DNA of 64,000 nucleotides, taken from NCBI GenBank assembly GCA_028822065.1, contig JAPKEL010000003.1:39959-103958 (forward strand), given 5' to 3'. This DNA is from Woeseiaceae bacterium (GTDB lineage: Bacteria; Pseudomonadota; Gammaproteobacteria; Steroidobacterales; Woeseiaceae). The notes under the pieces were generated by a model. The model searched no databases. It was not told where the DNA came from and saw only the letters and a program-made list of their open reading frames with translations. Positions 34,459 to 43,606 of this stretch are shown here, piece by piece; the first letter of the stretch is position 1, and the number at the start of each line of letters is the position of its first letter. The position numbers were made by a program, and so were the translations under genes.

Positions 34459-35595
34459 TTAACTGTCAGATAAATCAATAAATCTTTGCAGATGAAAATC
34501 GGCATTTCCGAAAAGGATTTCCAGTGCAGATAATCTTTTGAATAAGTGTGCAATATCGAGTTCCCATGATATTCCCATTCCACCATGAAGTTGAACAGCC
34601 TCTTGGCCGACATGTTTACCGGCAGTGCCAATTTGATATTTTAATCCACTGATGGCTTTCTTTAAATTTTTGGTATTTTTCGCATCAGTCATTACCGCCC
34701 ATAAAAGGAGTGACTCACTTTGTTCACATGCCATTAGATTATCAACCATGCGATGCTGCAGTGCTTGGAAACCTCCAATTGGAATACCAAATTGAACACG
34801 ATTTTTTGAATATTCAACTGTTTTATCATGCAATGAACGCATGATTCCAATTGCTTCAGCACAAATCGCAAGAGTTGCCTCATCTATAGTCTCTTCAAGA
34901 CAATCATAACCTTCATCAATATTACCAATAACGCAATCTGCAGTGATTTTTACATTTGTGATCGTTATTTCTGTAGCACTATGACCGTCCACTGTTTTAT
35001 ATGTATTAAAACTTAAACCATCGCTTTCTTTAGATACCCCAAAGAGCGTTATTCCATGAGTATCAGATTGTGAACCAGAGGTTCTTGCTGGCATGATTAT
35101 CAGGTCTGCATCGGCACCATTAGGGACAAAGGATTTTTTTCCATTTATTATAAATTGGTTATTTTGTTTTTTTGCTGTTGTTGAAATATCATTCAAGTTA
35201 AAGCGTGATTGTGGTTCTGTGAAAGCAACAGTAGCTTGTATTTCACCATTGATAATCTCACCAAGCCATTGTTCTTTTTGTTTAGTTGTTCCTAAGCGTT
35301 TTAGGACGCCCCCTGCAAGCACTATATTTTCTAAAAATGGTTCCAGCATTAAACCTCTTCCAATTTCTTTCATGATTAACATCATCTCAACGGCTCCCCC
35401 ATCAAGACCACCATCTTCCTCGGAAAAAAGAATTGCTGTAAAGCCCTGCTCAACAAAGAAATTCCATACCTCGTGATTGAAAGCAGTTTCGCCATCGGCT
35501 ATTTTCATGCGCCGCTCAAAATCATACTCGTTATCGATAAAACGTGAAATCACGTCCTTTAGAGCTGATTGTTCTTCTGTTATTGAGAAATCCAT
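34459..35595 (-). CDS. Acyl-CoA dehydrogenase, small partner of a paired system
   Basis: FAD-dependent acyl-CoA dehydrogenase of 378 residues. It shows EDGGLDGGAVEMMLIMKEIGRGL at the N-terminal domain (wording resembling small subunits such as PimD), AFTEPQSRF near the FAD site, and QLHGGMGISWELDIAHLFKRL near the end. The Glu in the YEG-type loop of medium-chain enzymes is not seen; that region reads LEILFGNADFHLQR. It follows a second dehydrogenase gene by 24 bp on the same strand, the layout of heteromeric acyl-CoA dehydrogenases used for ring-derived, branched or dicarboxylic acyl chains. Substrate unknown. Confidence 0.88.
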   Translation of the reverse strand: MDFSITEEQSALKDVISRFIDNEYDFERRMKIADGETAFNHEVWNFFVEQGFTAILFSEEDGGLDGGAVEMMLIMKEIGRGLMLEPFLENIVLAGGVLKRLGTTKQKEQWLGEIINGEIQATVAFTEPQSRFNLNDISTTAKKQNNQFIINGKKSFVPNGADADLIIMPARTSGSQSDTHGITLFGVSKESDGLSFNTYKTVDGHSATEITITNVKITADCVIGNIDEGYDCLEETIDEATLAICAEAIGIMRSLHDKTVEYSKNRVQFGIPIGGFQALQHRMVDNLMACEQSESLLLWAVMTDAKNTKNLKKAISGLKYQIGTAGKHVGQEAVQLHGGMGISWELDIAHLFKRLSALEILFGNADFHLQRFIDLSDS

Positions 35596-35619
35596 ATATT
35601 TTTCCAGTATTTATGTTCT

Positions 35620-36822
35620 TTATAATCCAAGTACATGCTTGGCAATAATATTTTTTTGTATTTCATTTGAGCCGCCATAAATTGATGCTTTTCGATTATT
35701 GAAATATTGCAAGGAACTTACAGTATCCGAACCGAAACCGACATGCATTGTTTCATTGCTTTCAAGTGAATACTGATCGGGAACATAGGGTAATGAGAAA
35801 TAACCAGCCGCTTCCATAAATAATTCATCTAAACGTTGTTGAATTTCTGTACCACGTATCTTCAATAATGATGATTCAGGCCCTGGTGCATTTCCTACAG
35901 ATACAGCAGCAAGTGTTCTTAATTCGGTATATTCAAGCGCTTTTAATTCTATCTCTAGAGCGGCAATTTTACGTAAAAAACTGTTATCACCCTGTAAAGA
36001 AGGTTGAGCTTTATCGGCGTTTCTAATTTTATCTTTCAATCGATTTAGACGATATTCTGATCGAGCAACTCCGGCAATACTGGTCCTCTCATGTTGGAGT
36101 AGGACCTTTCCATAGGTCCAACCTTTTCCTTCTTCACCAATTAAATTGTTCAAAGGCACTCTGACATCTTCAAAATGAACCTCATTGACCTCATGGCCAC
36201 CTTCAATCGTAATGATAGGTCGGACAGTAACTCCTGGTGTTTTCATATCCACTAAAATGAAACTAATACCTTCTTGTTTCCTCGCTACATCACTGCTAGT
36301 TCTTAATAGACAAAAAATCCAATCAGCCATTTGACCCAAAGTAGTCCATGTTTTTGTACCATTCACGATATATTCATTACCGTCTCGATCGGCACGGGTT
36401 TTCAGCGACGCCAAGTCTGAACCCGATCCTGGTTCCGAGTAACCTTGACACCACCAGACATTACTAGCAGCAATATCAGGTAAGAATCTTTGTTTTTGTT
36501 CCTCATTTCCATATGTGTAGATAACGGGACCAACCATTCCAAGGCCAAAAGGTACAATTGCTGGGGCATTGGCTTTGGCCATTTCATTGGCAAAGATGTA
36601 TTTTTGGACTGTTGACCAGCCTGTTCCACCATATTCAACTGGCCAATTGATTGCGGCCCAACCTTGTTCATAGAGTACCTTTTGCCAGCGGATAAAATCT
36701 TCCTTTAGAAGTGGGATGGCACGATCTTGTTTTTGTTTAATATCATCTGGATATTTATCTTTGAAAAATGCTTGTACTTCTTGTTCAAAGTCATGTTCTT
36801 CTGGGGTGAAATTAGTATGCAT
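35620..36822 (-). CDS. Acyl-CoA dehydrogenase, large partner of a paired system
   Basis: A 400-residue acyl-CoA dehydrogenase resembling the large subunit of pimeloyl-CoA-type enzymes. Motifs are GWAAINWPVEYGGTGWS, WWCQGYSEPGSGSDLASLKT at the FAD/acyl site, and the C-terminal IYGGSNEIQKNIIAKHVLGL. The last has Gly where medium-chain enzymes have the catalytic Glu. It is the first gene of the pair and is divergent from moaA. Electrons would pass to ETF and ETF-QO; the latter is encoded at 46.5 kb. Confidence 0.9.
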   Translation of the reverse strand: MHTNFTPEEHDFEQEVQAFFKDKYPDDIKQKQDRAIPLLKEDFIRWQKVLYEQGWAAINWPVEYGGTGWSTVQKYIFANEMAKANAPAIVPFGLGMVGPVIYTYGNEEQKQRFLPDIAASNVWWCQGYSEPGSGSDLASLKTRADRDGNEYIVNGTKTWTTLGQMADWIFCLLRTSSDVARKQEGISFILVDMKTPGVTVRPIITIEGGHEVNEVHFEDVRVPLNNLIGEEGKGWTYGKVLLQHERTSIAGVARSEYRLNRLKDKIRNADKAQPSLQGDNSFLRKIAALEIELKALEYTELRTLAAVSVGNAPGPESSLLKIRGTEIQQRLDELFMEAAGYFSLPYVPDQYSLESNETMHVGFGSDTVSSLQYFNNRKASIYGGSNEIQKNIIAKHVLGL

Positions 36823-36972
36823 GCGGTCTTTACTCTTAGGTGGTTACTTGGATAGTTGGTTATACTTCATCAAGTTTTCATAACAATTATGTCACTTAGA
36901 TGACTATAATAGCGTATGTAGACTTTTTTTCTTTATACTAATACACCTTGAAACAATTTTTTATTATTTTCT

Positions 36973-38010
36973 ATGAGTAATTTGAGCACCACTGCCATTG
37001 GGCCGAGAGATCAATTAAGACGGCCGTTAAGGGATCTAAGGATATCATTACTAGATCAATGTAATTTTAGATGTACATATTGCATGCCAGTCAAGAAATT
37101 TCATGAGAATTATCAATTCTTAAAAAGAAATGAGCGCATAAATCATGAAGAAATTATTCGATTAGTAAAAATTGTTGTGCCAATGGGAGTCACTAAAATA
37201 AGGCTTACTGGCGGAGAACCTTTGTTGGATAAAAATGTTGCTCAATTGGTGGAGAAAATTAATAAGATAGATGGTATCGATGATTTAGCACTAACTACCA
37301 ATGCAACTTTATTAAAGAAGAAAGCGCAGGATCTTGCAAATGCTGGTCTAGACAGAATTACTATTAGTCTTGATAGTATTGATCAGGATGTATTTTATAA
37401 AATGAATGGTAATCGAGGTAATGTCTCTGATGTTATTGAGGGTATTGAGGCAGCGGAAAAAGCTGGATTAACTCCTATAAAAATAAACACGGTGGTACAA
37501 CGAGGGGTAAATGAGCACACGATTATAGATTTGCTTAATCATTTTAAAGGAAGTGGACATATAGTTCGTTTAATTGAGTTTATGGATGTAGGTAATCAGA
37601 ATAATTGGAATCTCGAAGATGTGGTTACCGCAAAAGAATTATTGACGATGATTCAGAGTAAGTGGCCATTAAGCCCCGCTAAAGAAACTTACCGAGGCGA
37701 AGTTGCGAAAAGATATTTATATGATGATGGGTCAGGTGAAGTTGGGTTTATTACTTCTGTTTCTACACCATTTTGCGGTGATTGCAGTAGAGCTAGATTA
37801 TCTGCTGATGGAGTGCTATATACTTGCTTGTTTGCAAATAAGGGAACCGATATCAAGACTTTACTTAGGGATGGCAGTTCTGACCAGGACATAGAGAATG
37901 TATTTACCAGAGTATGGTTAGCGCGAAATGATCGTTACAGTGAACTTCGTAACTCACACCTCCCCAATGAGTCGCCGAAAAAAATTGAAATGTACAGAAT
38001 GGGCGGTTAA
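36973..38010 (+). CDS. moaA: GTP 3',8-cyclase
   Basis: Radical SAM enzyme of 345 residues that starts molybdenum cofactor synthesis by converting GTP to 3',8-cyclo-7,8-dihydro-GTP with MoaC. The radical SAM cluster cysteines are Cys30, Cys34 and Cys37 (CNFRCTYC). The second cluster uses Cys268, Cys271 and Cys285. The C-terminal GG tail (YRMGG) needed for activity is present. It leads the moaA-moaC-mobA-moaD-moaE operon. No Moco riboswitch was recognised in the 150-bp upstream region. Confidence 0.97.
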   Translation: MSNLSTTAIGPRDQLRRPLRDLRISLLDQCNFRCTYCMPVKKFHENYQFLKRNERINHEEIIRLVKIVVPMGVTKIRLTGGEPLLDKNVAQLVEKINKIDGIDDLALTTNATLLKKKAQDLANAGLDRITISLDSIDQDVFYKMNGNRGNVSDVIEGIEAAEKAGLTPIKINTVVQRGVNEHTIIDLLNHFKGSGHIVRLIEFMDVGNQNNWNLEDVVTAKELLTMIQSKWPLSPAKETYRGEVAKRYLYDDGSGEVGFITSVSTPFCGDCSRARLSADGVLYTCLFANKGTDIKTLLRDGSSDQDIENVFTRVWLARNDRYSELRNSHLPNESPKKIEMYRMGG

Positions 38011-38027
38011 AGACCGGTATATTAATT

Positions 38028-38507
38028 ATGAAAAAAATAACACATATCAATAACGATAATAAACCTCAAATGGTCGATGTGAGTAAGAAGAAAATTACTT
38101 CAAGGTCGGCCCATGCTCAATCAAGTGTTATTTTCCCATTAGAGATAATAGATCGTTTTGTGAATGGCGATATTGCCACAGCCAAGGGGCCAGTATTTGC
38201 CACAGCAGTTATCGCTGGAGTTATGGCGGCAAAAAAAACTTATGAGCTGATTCCTTTCTGTCATCCAATTGGTCTAGATGATTGCACAATAAATATCGAT
38301 CTCGATGAAGCTGGCTCAGCAATAATTAATTGTATATGTAAGGTAGAGCATCGTACAGGAGTTGAAATGGAGGCCATGGTTGGTGCTAGCGTTGCTGCAT
38401 TGACCATCTATGATATGTGTAAAGCACTATCACATAAAATTATGATTCAGGAGACAAAATTAATCTCTAAAACAGGTGGGAAGGCAGACTTTCATTGTGA
38501 AAAATAA
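38028..38507 (+). CDS. moaC: Cyclic pyranopterin monophosphate synthase
   Basis: A 159-residue partner of MoaA that completes cyclic pyranopterin monophosphate. Diagnostic segments are MVDVSKKKITSRSAHAQSSV, KGPVFATAVIAGVMAAKKT, the active-site IPFCHPIGLDD and HRTGVEMEAMVGASVAALTIYDMCKAL. It is 17 bp after moaA and overlaps the start of mobA by 11 nt, which indicates tight operon packing. Confidence 0.96.
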   Translation: MKKITHINNDNKPQMVDVSKKKITSRSAHAQSSVIFPLEIIDRFVNGDIATAKGPVFATAVIAGVMAAKKTYELIPFCHPIGLDDCTINIDLDEAGSAIINCICKVEHRTGVEMEAMVGASVAALTIYDMCKALSHKIMIQETKLISKTGGKADFHCEK

Positions 38508-39090
38508 CCAAGATATATATGGTTTGATTCTCACGGGAGGTCAAAGTCGCCGGATGGGGCATGATAAGGCTTTGCTTGAATATCAAGGAGTGTCACAATT
38601 AAGTAAAACTTATGAGCTATTAGGGCGACATTTATCAGAAGTTTTTGTTTCAGTAAGGAAGGATCAAATTCAAGATCCGGTAAGAAGTCAGTATCAGCAA
38701 ATTATAGATATTTACGATAATCTTGGCCCATTAGCTGGAATATTATCAGCAATGAAATCTTTTCCAGACGCTAAATGGCTAGTAGTCGCATGCGATTTAG
38801 TTAATTTAGATAGTGAGACTTTAAGTTATCTTATTAAGAATTATTCAAGTAAGCATTATTTTACAGCATACAGAAGTGAATATGATGGTTTGCCAGAGCC
38901 GTTATGTGCTATATACAGCGTTGATTCTATTGCAATTATTGAGGAAAATATCTCTAATAATGTAAAATGCCCGCGAAAAATCCTCCTCAATTCAAATACT
39001 TTGTTGCTTTCCCAGCCTAATCCCGATGCCTTGGAAAATTTCAATGCACCCGATGACCTCATTGATACCAAATACAGAGCGCAAGTATGA
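38497..39090 (+). CDS. mobA: Molybdenum cofactor guanylyltransferase-like protein
   Basis: Nucleotidyltransferase of about 197 residues that attaches GMP to molybdopterin. The N-terminal LTGGQSRRMGHDKALLEYQG (about 12-31) is the nucleotide-binding signature, LGPLAGILSAM the next, and VVACDLVNL the metal-binding strand. GTG at 38497 was chosen because it follows a good GGGAAGG ribosome binding site. An in-frame GTG at 38476 would add seven unconserved residues. It overlaps moaC by 11 nt and moaD by 4 nt. Confidence 0.9.
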   Translation: MKNNQDIYGLILTGGQSRRMGHDKALLEYQGVSQLSKTYELLGRHLSEVFVSVRKDQIQDPVRSQYQQIIDIYDNLGPLAGILSAMKSFPDAKWLVVACDLVNLDSETLSYLIKNYSSKHYFTAYRSEYDGLPEPLCAIYSVDSIAIIEENISNNVKCPRKILLNSNTLLLSQPNPDALENFNAPDDLIDTKYRAQV

Positions 39091-39332
39091 ATAAATTAAT
39101 TACAGTGGTTTATTTTGCCATCTTTAGAGAAAAAGCAGGCATCAGTGAAGAGGTGATTTCAACTACAGTAAATTCTACTGCTGAATTATTTAGGGAACTA
39201 AAAGATCGTCATAAGCTAAATGAACCTCTTGGTCATTGTAAGGTTGCTATCAATGATGATTTAGCTGATTGGGAGTCAAAGATAAAAGATGGCGATACTG
39301 TTCTTTTGTTTCCTCCTGTAGCGGGTGGTTAA
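39087..39332 (+). CDS. moaD: Molybdopterin synthase small subunit
   Basis: Ubiquitin-fold sulfur carrier of 81 residues ending in the required Gly-Gly (FPPVAGG), which is thiocarboxylated and inserted into MoaE. The VVYFAIFREKAG start and GDTVLLFPPVAGG end are family marks. The ATG overlaps the mobA stop by 4 nt, and moaE follows after 2 bp. No moeB-type activating enzyme is in the window. Confidence 0.95.
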   Translation: MNKLITVVYFAIFREKAGISEEVISTTVNSTAELFRELKDRHKLNEPLGHCKVAINDDLADWESKIKDGDTVLLFPPVAGG

Positions 39333-39334
39333 TT

Positions 39335-39760
39335 ATGAAGGTGACTTCATCAGGAATTGATATTGCGATGTGCTCTCAACAATTGATTAACTCAGGTGCG
39401 GGTGCTTTTGCCGGGTTTGAGGGTTGGGTTCGAAATTACAATGATGGCCATAAGGTATTGCAATTAGAGTATGAAGTATATACCCCTATTGCTGAGTCAG
39501 AAGGTCGGAAAATTATTCAGGAAGCCAAAGAGCGATTCGATATTTTGGATGCGCAAGGTATTCATAGAAGTGGTTTATTGGAAATAGGTGAATGCGCAGT
39601 CTGGGTCGGGGTTTCATCGGTTCATCGCAATGAAGCATTTGATGCTTGCCGGTATATTATTGATCATATAAAAGTACGACTGCCGATCTGGAAAAAAGAA
39701 TATTATGAGAATGGCGATTCAGGCTGGGTAAATTGTGAGCAGTGTGCTGCAGCTATGTAA
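39335..39760 (+). CDS. moaE: Molybdopterin synthase catalytic subunit
   Basis: About 141 residues, forming the MoaD2-MoaE2 complex that inserts two sulfurs into cyclic pyranopterin monophosphate. Motifs include GAGAFAGFEGWVRNYNDG, LQLEYEVYTPIAESEG, VGVSSVHRNEAFDACRYIID and the active-site lysines in PIWKKEYYENGDSGWV. The ATG at 39335, just after the moaD stop, was chosen; the longer open frame from 39269 only duplicates moaD sequence in another frame. Its end meets the convergent mocA-like gene. Confidence 0.95.
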   Translation: MKVTSSGIDIAMCSQQLINSGAGAFAGFEGWVRNYNDGHKVLQLEYEVYTPIAESEGRKIIQEAKERFDILDAQGIHRSGLLEIGECAVWVGVSSVHRNEAFDACRYIIDHIKVRLPIWKKEYYENGDSGWVNCEQCAAAM

Positions 39761-40331
39761 TATTTTTTAAGTCATTGATGGTATCAATATCAATGAATGC
39801 ATGGTTATTTATAATTCTTATAAGATTTTTATCATGACTTGATAGAAGATTTTTGGCTCCATTATCACCCTTTATTTTAAGTAATTTGGAGAAGTATCTT
39901 TTTGGAAAAATCGCCGGCGGACCATGATTTTTTCCAGCCGAAGTACAAGTAATTTTTTTTGGATTTTCTTCCCATGATTTAATTATTTCCAATAAATGAC
40001 TTTCAGTTATAAGCGGTTGATCGGCGAGTAGAATCATGACTGCTTGAGTGGTTTCTGGAAGCGCTTTTATTCCCAGTTTGATAGAACTAGCCATTCCTTT
40101 TTCATGATCATCATTACATGCAATAAATCCTAATTGAGGTTGGCATGCATGATAAAGATTGATTGGGTCATTACCAATTATAATTAGATAATTTGCACCC
40201 AATACTTTTTCAATTGTTTTGATGGACCGTTGAATCAATGTTTCATTTTTGTATATAGCGAGTTGTTTTGTGGAACCGAAACGAGTACTTTTACCGGCCG
40301 CTAAAATTATTGAATATATTTGTTTATTAAT
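39753..40331 (-). CDS. mocA: MocA-like molybdopterin nucleotidyltransferase, non-ATG start
   Basis: NTP transferase that would cytidylylate molybdenum cofactor for xanthine-dehydrogenase-type enzymes. The open frame reaches the signature LAAGKSTRFGSTKQL, then CNDDHEKGMASSIKLGI and LLADQPLI, for a total of about 192 residues, the family norm. The signature lies upstream of the first usable conventional start (TTG at 40238), so that start would delete the catalytic loop. The in-frame codons before the signature are AGA ATC ATT AAT AAA CAA after a TGA, with no ATG, GTG or TTG. ATT at 40331 is the likeliest start. It is the natural partner of the XdhC encoded at 27.8 kb and overlaps moaE by 8 nt. 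Confidence 0.8.
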   Translation of the reverse strand: MNKQIYSIILAAGKSTRFGSTKQLAIYKNETLIQRSIKTIEKVLGANYLIIIGNDPINLYHACQPQLGFIACNDDHEKGMASSIKLGIKALPETTQAVMILLADQPLITESHLLEIIKSWEENPKKITCTSAGKNHGPPAIFPKRYFSKLLKIKGDNGAKNLLSSHDKNLIRIINNHAFIDIDTINDLKNIT

Positions 40332-40365
40332 GATTCTTCACTCTGTATCTGTTTAGATATATCAT

Positions 40366-40391
40366 AAGTTTAAGTCAATATACTTAAACTT
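40366..40391. promoter_or_regulatory. Perfect inverted repeat upstream of the fatty-acid genes
   Basis: AAGTTTAAGT (40366-40375) and its exact reverse complement ACTTAAACTT (40382-40391) have 6 bp between the arms. It lies in the region between the mocA-like gene and the MaoC-type dehydratase gene, 65 bp before the latter's start. No T-run follows, so it is more like an operator than a terminator. The cognate regulator is unknown. Confidence 0.5.
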
Positions 40392-40456
40392 GCTTTCTAA
40401 TATAAATAGCTTTCAATCATTCTAAATATCTATTATTCATAAACCAAGGATTCATT

Positions 40457-40915
40457 TTGTATACAATTAATTCAATTGAGGATGCACGAGCGCTCGAAGG
40501 AGTTGAAATTGGTGCATCTGAATGGATAGTTATAGACCAAGATCGTATTGATAAATTTGCTTCCGCTACAGGAGATGATCAATGGATTCATATAGATCAA
40601 GCTCGCGCAGCTAGAGAATTACCTGAAGGCAAAACGATTGCTCATGGTTATCTTACTTTATCTTTAATACCTGGTTTGACAAAGAATTTTATTCAGGTCG
40701 ACAATTTAGAGCAAATGATTAATTTTGGTTGTAATAAAGTGAGATTTTATTCCGCAGTTTCTGAGGGTGATAAAGTAAGAGCGAGAGGAAGTTTGTTAAA
40801 AGCAAAACAAAGAGGCGGTATGATGCAATTATTATCTAAAATAACAGTTGACATTGAAGGCAAGAAAAAGCCGGCGTGTATTGTTGAGATGCTGGTTTTA
40901 TTAGTTACGAAATAA
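40457..40915 (+). CDS. MaoC-family acyl dehydratase
   Basis: Hot-dog fold enoyl-CoA hydratase/dehydratase-like protein of 152 residues. The family core SATGDDQWIHIDQARA contains the catalytic Asp and His, and TIAHGYLTLSL is the second conserved segment. It starts at TTG (40457) with an AAGGA ribosome binding site 6 nt upstream; no in-frame ATG is better placed. It probably hydrates or dehydrates an acyl-CoA in the fatty-acid group that follows. An operator-like inverted repeat lies upstream. Confidence 0.9.
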   Translation: MYTINSIEDARALEGVEIGASEWIVIDQDRIDKFASATGDDQWIHIDQARAARELPEGKTIAHGYLTLSLIPGLTKNFIQVDNLEQMINFGCNKVRFYSAVSEGDKVRARGSLLKAKQRGGMMQLLSKITVDIEGKKKPACIVEMLVLLVTK

Positions 40916-41003
40916 TAGGATACTTATTAGATTTATTTCAATTCAAGATTAAACACATAACTGAAAACAGAAATTTTTTAAAAAGCTGCAAGGAGAAAAC
41001 TTT

Positions 41004-42635
41004 ATGCATGGCTTAATGATGGATACCCCTTTGTTAATTTCTTCAATTGTGGAGAACGCAGATATTAATTTTCATAATCGAGAAATAGTTTCTGTTACTG
41101 CAGATGAGTCATTGCATCGCTATACCTATAAGGATTGTTTTCGGCGTGTAAGGAAGCTAGCTAATGCTCTTGAGAAGCTGGGCTTGTCTCATGGTGACCG
41201 TGTCGCAACGATGGCGTGGAATGATTATCGACATCTCGAAGCTTACTATGCGATTGGCGGTGCCGGTTATGTTTGCCACACAATCAACCCAAGACTTTTT
41301 CCAGAACAGATCGTATTCATGATCAATCATGCTGAGGACAAATGGTTGATGATAGATCCTTTGTTTATTCCTTTGATCGAAAAAATCGCTTCGGAAATAC
41401 AAAATGTCAAAGGTTTTATTGTAATGGGCGATGAGGATACAATTAAAAATACAACTTTGAATAATGTGATTTCATATGAATCGTTTATTAAAGAGGAGAG
41501 CGATGAGTATAAATGGCCTCTACTGGATGAAAGGTCGGCTATGGGTCTCTGTTATACCTCTGGCACTACCGGTGATCCTAAGGGAGTATTATATAATCAC
41601 CGCGCTACGATCTTGCATGCCTATGCTTTGATTGCACCAGATGCCATGAATTTATCAAATCGTGACTGTGTCTTACCTGTTGTACCTTTATTTCATGTAA
41701 ATTCCTGGGGGTCCCCATACGGAGCTATGATGGTTGGCTCGAAGATAGTCTATCCAGGTCCTAAAATGGCGGATGGTGAGACTTTGTATAACTTAATGGA
41801 AGAGGAGAAAGTTACAGTTTCACTCGGAGTGCCCACAGTGTGGATGGTATTATTACAGTATGCCGCAAAACATAATAAAAAATTAAACAGTTTGCAGCGA
41901 ACCATAATTGGTGGCGCAGCAGTTCCGGAATCGATGATCAGAGATTTTCAGGATAATCATGATGTTTTTGTCCAGCAAGCTTGGGGTATGACAGAAATGA
42001 CTCCTCTTGGGACGGTCATGTCTCTAAAACATGGCATGGAAAATCTGACCAATGATGAATTAGTAAGCCTTCAGACTAAACAAGGTAGAGGCATGTTTGG
42101 TGTAGAAATGAGAATAGTTGATGATAATCAAGAGGTGTTGCCTTGGGATGGTATTGCATATGGTGCTTTACAGGTGAAAGGACCTTGGATATGCAGTGAT
42201 TATTATAAATTAGATGGCAGTGCACAAGCACATACGGATGATGGTTGGTTTGATACTGGAGATGTCGCAAAAATTGATCCCGAGGGTTATATGCAGATCA
42301 CAGATAGAACAAAAGATGTGATTAAGTCGGGTGGTGAATGGATTAGTTCGATTGAGATTGAGAACACCGCTATGGGACATCCCGCGATAGCGGAAGCTGC
42401 GGTGATCGGTGTGGCACATGAGAAGTGGACTGAGAGACCTTTGCTGGTCGCAGTAAAAGTAAAAGATCAAAAAATTAGTAAAAAGGAAGTACTATCTTTT
42501 CTTGATGGTAAGATTGCCAAATGGTGGATGCCTGATGATGTTATTTTTATAGAAGAAATACCCCATACCGCTACTGGAAAAATAAAGAAAACCGCTTTGC
42601 GTGAGCAATTCGTAGACTATAAATTACCAAGTTAA
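41004..42635 (+). CDS. Fatty acyl-CoA ligase (AlkK type)
   Basis: AMP-forming acyl-CoA synthetase of 543 residues. The nucleotide-binding loop is [21 protein letters not shown] is the motif typical of medium-chain AlkK-like ligases, [12 protein letters not shown] is the hinge, and [12 protein letters not shown] contains the C-terminal catalytic Lys. The start [15 protein letters not shown] is also characteristic. Activates free fatty acids with ATP and CoA. A clear AAGGAGAAAA ribosome binding site precedes the ATG. It is followed 20 bp later by tesB. Confidence 0.92.
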   Translation: MHGLMMDTPLLISSIVENADINFHNREIVSVTADESLHRYTYKDCFRRVRKLANALEKLGLSHGDRVATMAWNDYRHLEAYYAIGGAGYVCHTINPRLFPEQIVFMINHAEDKWLMIDPLFIPLIEKIASEIQNVKGFIVMGDEDTIKNTTLNNVISYESFIKEESDEYKWPLLDERSAMGLCYTSGTTGDPKGVLYNHRATILHAYALIAPDAMNLSNRDCVLPVVPLFHVNSWGSPYGAMMVGSKIVYPGPKMADGETLYNLMEEEKVTVSLGVPTVWMVLLQYAAKHNKKLNSLQRTIIGGAAVPESMIRDFQDNHDVFVQQAWGMTEMTPLGTVMSLKHGMENLTNDELVSLQTKQGRGMFGVEMRIVDDNQEVLPWDGIAYGALQVKGPWICSDYYKLDGSAQAHTDDGWFDTGDVAKIDPEGYMQITDRTKDVIKSGGEWISSIEIENTAMGHPAIAEAAVIGVAHEKWTERPLLVAVKVKDQKISKKEVLSFLDGKIAKWWMPDDVIFIEEIPHTATGKIKKTALREQFVDYKLPS

Positions 42636-42655
42636 TCTAAATTGTGAGAAATAAA

Positions 42656-43573
42656 ATGCACCCCATACTTGATGATTTGATCCATTTACTCAAACTTGAA
42701 CGTATTGAGGAGAATATATTTCGTGGGGACAGCAGAGATATTGGCAGTGCACAAGTTTTTGGAGGTCAGGTTGTTGCTCAAGCACTTTCTGCAGCTCACC
42801 ATACTGTAGATGAACGTGTTGCCCATTCTTTGCATGCGTATTTTTTAAGACGTGGTGATATGGAAGCACCTATTGTTTATGAAGTGGATCGCTCTAGAGA
42901 TGGCGGCAGTTTTTCCGTAAGAAGAGTGGTTGCCATTCAGCATGGCAGACCTATTTTTAATTTAGCTGCATCGTTTCATAAGCAAGAAGATGGTTTTGAT
43001 CACCAAGATAAAATGCCTGATGTAGAAGGTCCTGATAATTTAAAAAATGCCACTGAATTATTGTCTGGAATTATTGATAAAATACCGAAAAACTTAAAAA
43101 AGTTTCTCACCGGTAAACGACCTTTTGAATTTCGACCGGTCCAGCCCATTGATATTCTAAACCCAGGGAAATTACCACCAGTTAATCATGTCTGGATTAA
43201 AGCGGTCAGCGAGTTGCCTAATGATAATCATTTGCACCAATGTTTATTGGCTTATGTCTCTGATTTCCAATTATTAGCTACAAGTCTTCGACCGCATGGG
43301 GTTGGTATTCCTTTTGGTGGTGGGAAAATTCAAGTAGCCAGTTTGGATCATGCACTTTGGTTTCATCGCGATTGTCGCGTAGATGAATGGTTATTGTATT
43401 CTTCGGAAAGTCCTAATGCTTCAGGTGCTAGAGGTTTCGCTCGCGGTCAAATTTTTAAGCAAGATGGCACGCTCGTAGCCTCGGTTACCCAAGAAGGTTT
43501 GATTAGGGTTCCTGATCCAATTCATAAGAGTAGTTCACCAACTGATCCAAGATTGCATAATCCCATTCTTTGA
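42656..43573 (+). CDS. tesB: Acyl-CoA thioesterase II
   Basis: Double hot-dog thioesterase of about 305 residues that releases free fatty acids from acyl-CoA. TesB wording is extensive: LERIEENIFRGDSRDIGSAQ, VFGGQVVAQALSAA, HSLHAYFLRRGDMEAPI, and in the second domain SLDHALWFHRD. ATG at 42656 was chosen; a GTG at 42644 would add four residues. It is the last gene of the dehydratase-ligase-thioesterase run and converges on gpmA. Confidence 0.93.
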   Translation: MHPILDDLIHLLKLERIEENIFRGDSRDIGSAQVFGGQVVAQALSAAHHTVDERVAHSLHAYFLRRGDMEAPIVYEVDRSRDGGSFSVRRVVAIQHGRPIFNLAASFHKQEDGFDHQDKMPDVEGPDNLKNATELLSGIIDKIPKNLKKFLTGKRPFEFRPVQPIDILNPGKLPPVNHVWIKAVSELPNDNHLHQCLLAYVSDFQLLATSLRPHGVGIPFGGGKIQVASLDHALWFHRDCRVDEWLLYSSESPNASGARGFARGQIFKQDGTLVASVTQEGLIRVPDPIHKSSSPTDPRLHNPIL

Positions 43574-43606
43574 TTCCAAAACAGCAATTTTCTTAGGCTG
43601 GAGAAT

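Noticed and set aside
36823..36972. Moco riboswitch upstream of moaA
   Set aside because: The 150-bp region is AT-rich with no multi-helix structure that I could draw.
39269..39334. Longer moaE start
   Set aside because: This part overlaps moaD in another frame and has no MoaE similarity; ATG 39335 gives the normal N-terminus.
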